Positions 59,826 to 64,000 of a stretch of 64,000 bases of DNA are shown piece after piece (position 1 is the stretch's first letter; each line of letters starts with the position of its first letter). The notes below the pieces were generated by a model. The model worked only from the letters and a program-made list of their open reading frames with translations. It was not told the DNA's origin and did no database searches. The stretch is from assembly GCA_002245135.1 (NCBI GenBank), contig NGBS01000876.1, positions 216,188 to 280,187 on the forward strand. Reading direction: 5' to 3'. The translations under genes were made by a program, and so were the position numbers. The DNA comes from Proteromonas lacertae (taxonomy: Eukaryota; Sar; Bigyra; Opalinata; Proteromonadidae).

Positions 59826-59859
59826 GTAGCTACCTGTTCTACCCCGGCAGGGTAGCTAC
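59826..59859. repeat. GC-rich hairpin GTAGCTACC / GGTAGCTAC
   Basis: Perfect 9-bp arms at 59826-59834 and 59851-59859 around a C/G-rich 16-nt loop that includes CCCCGGC. It is the GC-richest short stretch in the window. A 10-bp palindrome, CCTAGCTAGG, follows at 59913-59922, flanked by GTCCT/AGGAC. Confidence 0.7.
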
Positions 59860-60212
59860 TTTATATAATAAGAAATGTATTTCTATGTAAGTAAGTAGCG
59901 TGTCCTGTGTAGCCTAGCTAGGACTTAGTGATTAAATAGTGTGGTGGCCAAGCTACAGAATACGTTCTTACTTTTTTTTAGTTATTTTTCATTTATCAAA
60001 TTAATAATGGATTTATATAGTGTAGTTAAAAACATTCAAAAGAATTTAAATAGTATCAAAAATATATATTTAAAGAATTATCTGCAGTATTCTATATTTT
60101 TTAATAAATCGAAATTCTGACGAGAAACTGTTGTTATAAACAGAAAAAAGAAACAGTTTTGATTTTCCTGGCATTTTTGAAAAAACCGTTTTTTATCAAA
60201 AAAATATAAAAT

Positions 60213-60692
60213 ATGTGTGCTTCAGTAAACTTTGCTTTCTTTTGTTCATTTAGAAATAATGAAGATTATTTAGATAAGTGTATATGTGGAACATGTAAGT
60301 TTTACTTATATTTTAACCATAATATAAGTGCAGTTTTAGATAGTCCATTACCTAAGGAAGAGATAAAGTCTTATAATGAATTCTGTGCTATTTGTCATCA
60401 AAAGATGTGGACAAAGTACAGTGATAAGAGATATTACATGATGCTTTTCGATATTAAACCATCAGTAAAACCAAGAGGATTAAATAGACATTATTTTGCA
60501 GTGTTTGATAAGTATATTGAATGGTTAACACTACCTGAAGGAATGGGAAGTGTTCATTTGAAGAAGAATCCTATGTTGAAACATTATGTAAAGAAGAATT
60601 ATATATTTGATGATAGTGATGATGATGAGGAAGAAGAAGCACAAGAAGAAGTTAAAGGAAACAATGATCAAACTACGATAAACATACTCTAA
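60213..60692 (+). CDS. Small Cys-rich protein of the element, unknown function
   Basis: 159 residues. A CxCxxC group (KCICGTCKFY, residues ~23-28) and a second CxxC pair (CAICHQKM, residues ~58-61) could bind one zinc ion. The middle is basic and aromatic (VKPRGLNRHYFAVFDKYIEW), the C-terminus is very acidic (DDSDDDEEEEAQEE). It lies on the opposite strand to the capsid block, between it and the terminus. I recognise no family; a transcription factor or late regulator is only a guess. No intron needed. Confidence 0.6.
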   Translation: MCASVNFAFFCSFRNNEDYLDKCICGTCKFYLYFNHNISAVLDSPLPKEEIKSYNEFCAICHQKMWTKYSDKRYYMMLFDIKPSVKPRGLNRHYFAVFDKYIEWLTLPEGMGSVHLKKNPMLKHYVKKNYIFDDSDDDEEEEAQEEVKGNNDQTTINIL

Positions 60693-60827
60693 ATTTTAAA
60701 ACGAATCTTTATCTTAAAATGATTTGGGACAGGGTTTAAAAATATGCGTAATTTAATAAAAATCATATAATATAATAAAAATATAATAAATTTTATAATA
60801 AACATAATAAAATAATCATAATAAAGA

Positions 60828-61661
60828 TTAAAATGGTTCTGTAACACCTGTATCCATCCACTCTGTTATAATAACTTGAGGTGGGAATGCTTGATATGAA
60901 TATGCATCAAGACCTTTTCGTTCTATATAAAGATTACATTTATTATTATTATTTCTTAATATAGGCCAAAAACATCCATAATCATTAATTGCAGGTTGTG
61001 AAGTTTCATTTATTACACCTTGTATAGGGAAGTATATTCCATTACTACCATCTACAAAGTATGTTTCTAATAATTTGTTATAATATTGTTGCAATAAATC
61101 TTCTTTACCTGGTTCAGCTTTAATAACATGATTGTCATCTAGATATAATATAAATCCATAACCATCATCATGATTTTTTAAAACAAGGCCATTGTATATC
61201 TTGATTCTCATAAAATGTTCAAACATTTGAATTTTTATAGGTACTTTTACAGTAGATTCATATTGATTGATGGAACCATCTTGAAATATATAGAAATTAA
61301 CTGACCAATATGTATATTCAGTATGCAATAATTTAGGTGATACAGAATTATTAACTATTGTAGTACTACCTCCAGAGCTATTATTTACAACATTATATAT
61401 TTCTTGACATTTACCATATATAGTATTTGTAGTAGTTTTGATATCATTAACAGGTGTAATAATATTATTTATTTGAGTATCAGTATGATTATTAATAGGT
61501 TTAACAATAGTATCAGGATCAGTAGGTTGTATATTTATTTTGTCAGCTATATCTTTAGCAAGCTTATCTGTATCAATATTTATATCTGAAGTATTTCGTT
61601 CCCCAATAAACATTTTTTGAATTAATAAACAATAAAATAACAAAATTAATAAAAACATCAA
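60828..61661 (-). CDS. Putative fibre or minor virion protein of the element
   Basis: 277 residues if the first Met is used; a start at MFIGERN (residue 17) is also possible. Residues ~25-105 have heptad-like helices and Thr/Asn-rich sequence that could trimerise (DIADKINIQPTDPD, QINNIITPVNDIK). The last ~165 residues are beta-rich with many aromatics (HTEYTYWSVNFYIFQDG, GCFWPILRNNNNK), like a compact head. It overlaps the ATPase stop by four bases, so it belongs to the same gene block. A fibre, penton or minor capsid role is inferred from shape and context, not from homology. Confidence 0.5.
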   Translation of the reverse strand: MMFLLILLFYCLLIQKMFIGERNTSDINIDTDKLAKDIADKINIQPTDPDTIVKPINNHTDTQINNIITPVNDIKTTTNTIYGKCQEIYNVVNNSSGGSTTIVNNSVSPKLLHTEYTYWSVNFYIFQDGSINQYESTVKVPIKIQMFEHFMRIKIYNGLVLKNHDDGYGFILYLDDNHVIKAEPGKEDLLQQYYNKLLETYFVDGSNGIYFPIQGVINETSQPAINDYGCFWPILRNNNNKCNLYIERKGLDAYSYQAFPPQVIITEWMDTGVTEPF

Positions 61662-62452
61662 GAAACTTCAGAATGATCTTCAATCAAAATATTAAAGTTA
61701 GCTCTAAACACTTTTTTAACATTATCAATATATAAGAAGTTATATTGTGGCTTAGTAACAGCTAAATATAACTCTTTAAATGTTTCATATTCAGGTATCC
61801 ATATATTCAATGAGTTGTATAAGTCAAACAAATTTCTGTTACTCAATCCATAAAATGTTAAACAATAATCTACTTGTGATCTTGCTGAAGGTACTATATC
61901 AGTAATATATTGACTACTAATTATAATTTTTGATTTTAAATGTCTATTTTCTTTCATTAATACTGGTATGATATTAGCTGTTTTCAACTCTAAACTAAGA
62001 TCATCAAATATTATAATATGTTCTGCATACTCAAAATTATCTTTGTTTGTATCATCAATTGATTTCATTAACTTCTCTACTAAATTATCTCCTGAATAAG
62101 GTTCAAATAATGAATCGTTTTCATCATAACTAATTTCATTATAATCTAATAACTCTTTAATTGAATCATATATCCTATCTTGTTTAATTGTACCTACGAA
62201 AAAATGTACATGTTGTTTTTTCTTATATTTTGGATCTATAATATGTCTTAATATATTGTATATCAAAGTAGTTTTCCCACTGTTCTTACGAGCTACAATA
62301 AATATATTGCAGAAAGGCTCATTAAAGTAATCATATCCCAGAATTTTCTTAGGATCAAAAGACTCACCACCATCAACAGGTTCAATTTGTATATTATTTA
62401 TTTTTTCAAATTTAAACATAGTGTGTGTATATATTATGTAGTGAGAAATCAA
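61658..62452 (-). CDS. A32/FtsK-HerA-like genome packaging ATPase
   Basis: 264 residues; MFKFEKINNIQI at 62419 is a likelier start than the first Met. Walker A is CNIFIVARKNSGKTTLIYNI, Walker B is HIIIFDDLS, and sensor-like NRHLKSKIIISSQYITDI follows. The size and the sequence IIISSQY after the Walker B are typical for the packaging ATPases of poxvirus A32 type found in Polintons, virophages and giant viruses. It would drive DNA into a capsid. It lies directly downstream of the capsid gene, as in these elements. No intron. Confidence 0.75.
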   Translation of the reverse strand: MISHYIIYTHTMFKFEKINNIQIEPVDGGESFDPKKILGYDYFNEPFCNIFIVARKNSGKTTLIYNILRHIIDPKYKKKQHVHFFVGTIKQDRIYDSIKELLDYNEISYDENDSLFEPYSGDNLVEKLMKSIDDTNKDNFEYAEHIIIFDDLSLELKTANIIPVLMKENRHLKSKIIISSQYITDIVPSARSQVDYCLTFYGLSNRNLFDLYNSLNIWIPEYETFKELYLAVTKPQYNFLYIDNVKKVFRANFNILIEDHSEVS

Positions 62453-62489
62453 AAAATAAAAATAGAAGTCAATAATAAAGTATTATTAC

Positions 62490-63907
62490 TTATACTACCT
62501 TTTCAACACCTCTTGGTCCAATAATCAATTGTTTACCAGTAATTATGTAGAACTTATGATGAATTGTATATGGATTATGATTAGCATCAAATCGTTGATT
62601 TGAGCAATCCAAAGTAATTTTTAAATCACTTGCTAAGTCTTTACCAGCTCTTAATTTTAATTCAGTTAATCGATCAGTACTGAAATTTAGAACATCAAAA
62701 AATGAATTGGGAAATGATAATGTATTACATTTATCAAATATTGTATTTTGAATAATATTTCTCATATATTCCCATGTCTGATATTTTGCAGGATATAAAT
62801 AATCAGGTGTATAAACGAAATCATTAATTTGCCATCTTATTCTATCTTGATCTTGATCAAAAGGAATAGTATCTCTATTATATGCATCATTATAATATGC
62901 TCTGTATAATATATATTTAACATAACTTCCTATGCTACTATTAATACTGAAGTTATAGTTAAAAGTATTACTACCTGGAATTGGATCTTTAGTGATTTGA
63001 ACTATATTAAAGTCAGTAAAGTCAATAGGATGATGAGTTGAATAATTAATGGTATTAGCATTACATGTTGGATCTTTATTGTAACAAATGTAAAGTCTAG
63101 GATTAATAATTTTCATTCCTACATGCTGTTGCCATGAATTAATCCAAACAGAACCATTGCTATGATGAATCCAATTCATTATAGGAGCAAATGTGAATTG
63201 AATATAAATGACTTCACCAAAATAAATATCATTCTTCAAAGCTAATATGGTATTATAGAAATCTGCAAAATGAAATCTACAGTATAGTTTTCCATGTAAT
63301 ATATCTTCTGTTGTTCCCATTTCTTCCCAATAATTCCAAACACCTCCATTTGCATTTAAAGTAGAATTAGAATTACATATAGTTGTTTCAGCTATTTTAT
63401 TATTTCTAATGCGTAAGCCATCAAATAAATATTCATAATAATGATAATCTTTTATATCATAAGGATACTGGTTAGCAATTTGATGAGCTAAATCTCGATA
63501 TTCATTATAACTACTATCTAAATCACATAGAAGTGTTCCAGTTTTATTGTATACTTTGATAGTTCCAAAATTCATTGAATTCCTTAAATTTATATGATCT
63601 AACATTTTACCAGTAGTAGAATCAGTTACAGGTGTAATAGGTAATTTCCATTGTCCTTTACCTGCATCTGCATGATCTCTTTTTTGACCTGTAGTATAAT
63701 CTAATTCAAATTCAAAGTAACTTTTAGATAGATTAACACAATTATCACCAGATATTTCAAATGTAATAGCATCACTGTTTGAATTTAAGATAAAACAGTC
63801 TCATTTCTGCTTTGGTTAGGTGTAACTAAAATATGATTGTAGACAGGTATATAAGCTGGCACAATGCTTTCATGTTTTTGTGAATTAGGTACAGCAGTGA
63901 TTGACAT
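62490..63907 (-). CDS. Putative major capsid protein of the element (one frame break)
   Basis: The C-terminal 371 residues form one frame from 63605 down to 62490. The same frame extends upstream to about 63790, and the ATG at 63907 opens a second frame that meets it there; a one-base deletion near 63781-63800 would join them to about 470 residues, the usual size of a double-jelly-roll capsid protein. The sequence is beta-rich with many Asn, Tyr and Trp (YYEYLFDGLRIRN, VIYIQFTFAPIMNWIHHSN, HKFYIITGKQLIIGPRG). No sequence motif is diagnostic by eye; assignment rests on size, composition and position next to the ATPase. Confidence 0.55.
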
Positions 63908-64000
63908 ATTTTATGTTATTTTTTAAAATCAAAAAATGCTTAAAAATAGCAAGAAATTTATTAATACAAAATAATCTCAAAATAAATAGGTAAGTTATTT

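Larger units (their letters stand above)
59584..60212. other. 629-bp non-coding terminus of the element
   Basis: Holds several hairpins (separately listed), an AAACTGTT/AACAGTTT inverted repeat at 60125-60159 and a 37-codon frame at 60007 (start MDLYSVVKNIQKN) without support. The first ~380 bp have visibly more G and C than the host spacers. Confidence 0.55.
59584..64000. mobile_element. One end of a Polinton/Maverick-like or polinton-like-virus element
   Basis: From about 59.58 kb the sequence changes: a GC-richer, hairpin-rich non-coding ~400 bp, then genes that are largely intron-free by eye, one on plus and three tightly packed on minus (capsid-like, packaging ATPase, fibre-like). ATPase next to capsid is the morphogenesis core of Polintons, virophages and polinton-like viruses. 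No integrase, DNA polymerase or protease is inside the window; they may lie beyond the right edge. The other terminus and target duplication cannot be checked here. Confidence 0.65.

Noticed and set aside
1-64000. CRISPR arrays, tRNA or rRNA genes, bacterial operons
   Set aside because: No regularly spaced repeats, no cloverleaf or rRNA sequence noticed, and all gene structure is eukaryotic.
1-64000. Assignment to Entamoeba or another named AT-rich protist
   Set aside because: Initiator-like words are similar, but axonemal genes, CDPK and GTATNT introns do not fit; no decisive marker.

Overview
The window is nuclear DNA of an AT-rich, flagellated unicellular eukaryote (a protist). The evidence is direct. 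Almost every gene is broken by tiny introns of about 24-45 nt that begin GTATNT and end TAG. The standard code is used. Gene content is purely eukaryotic: linker histone H1, SEC13, MAK16, RRP1, AATF/BFR2, ribosomal protein eS1, RAD51, and a calcium-dependent protein kinase. Two axonemal proteins (CCDC42/CFAP73-like and LRRC23-like) imply a motile flagellum. I do not assign a lineage: CDPK plus axonemal genes argues against several AT-rich amoebae, but no marker gene is decisive.

Layout. 0.1-8.5 kb: FHA/katanin-con80 protein, RRP1, SEC13, XMAP215-like TOG protein. 9-15.2 kb: VHS/NPF trafficking adaptor, histone H1, secreted PA-domain protein. 15.4-24.1 kb: pseudokinase relic, PDR-type ABC transporter, sugar-porter MFS, CDPK, small IQ-motif protein. 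24.2-31.7 kb: HMG-box/histone-fold fusion, mitochondrial AAA ATPase, LRRC23-like protein, RsmI-like methyltransferase, AATF/BFR2. 31.7-41.6 kb: RIIa-SPRY protein, DNAJB, CCDC42-like protein, pseudokinase-LRR protein, RAD51, TPR protein, seven-TM protein. 41.8-47.8 kb: MEKK-like kinase, eS1, MAK16, TMEM198-like protein, mucin-like surface protein. 47.9-59.6 kb: large C2-like protein, BTB-BACK protein, Hsp70-like protein, bubblegum-type acyl-CoA synthetase, second pseudokinase-LRR protein.

The last 4.4 kb (about 59.58-64.0 kb) differ from the host: a GC-richer, hairpin-rich non-coding end, then an intron-poor block encoding a small Cys-rich protein, a putative fibre or minor capsid protein, an A32/FtsK-HerA-like packaging ATPase and a putative major capsid protein. 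I read this as one end of a Polinton/Maverick-like or polinton-like-virus element inserted at the 3' end of a pseudokinase-LRR gene. The element runs off the right edge.

Themes. (i) Several genes belong to ribosome biogenesis (RRP1, MAK16, AATF, eS1) and to cilia. (ii) A candidate promoter word, TTGGCTTGA with a nearby GCTYGAA, recurs at gene starts. (iii) Single-base frame breaks recur inside otherwise intact conserved genes (XMAP215-like, H1, ABC transporter, DNAJB, capsid), so indel errors in the assembly are likely, although true lesions cannot be excluded. (iv) A histone-type 3' stem-loop follows H1.
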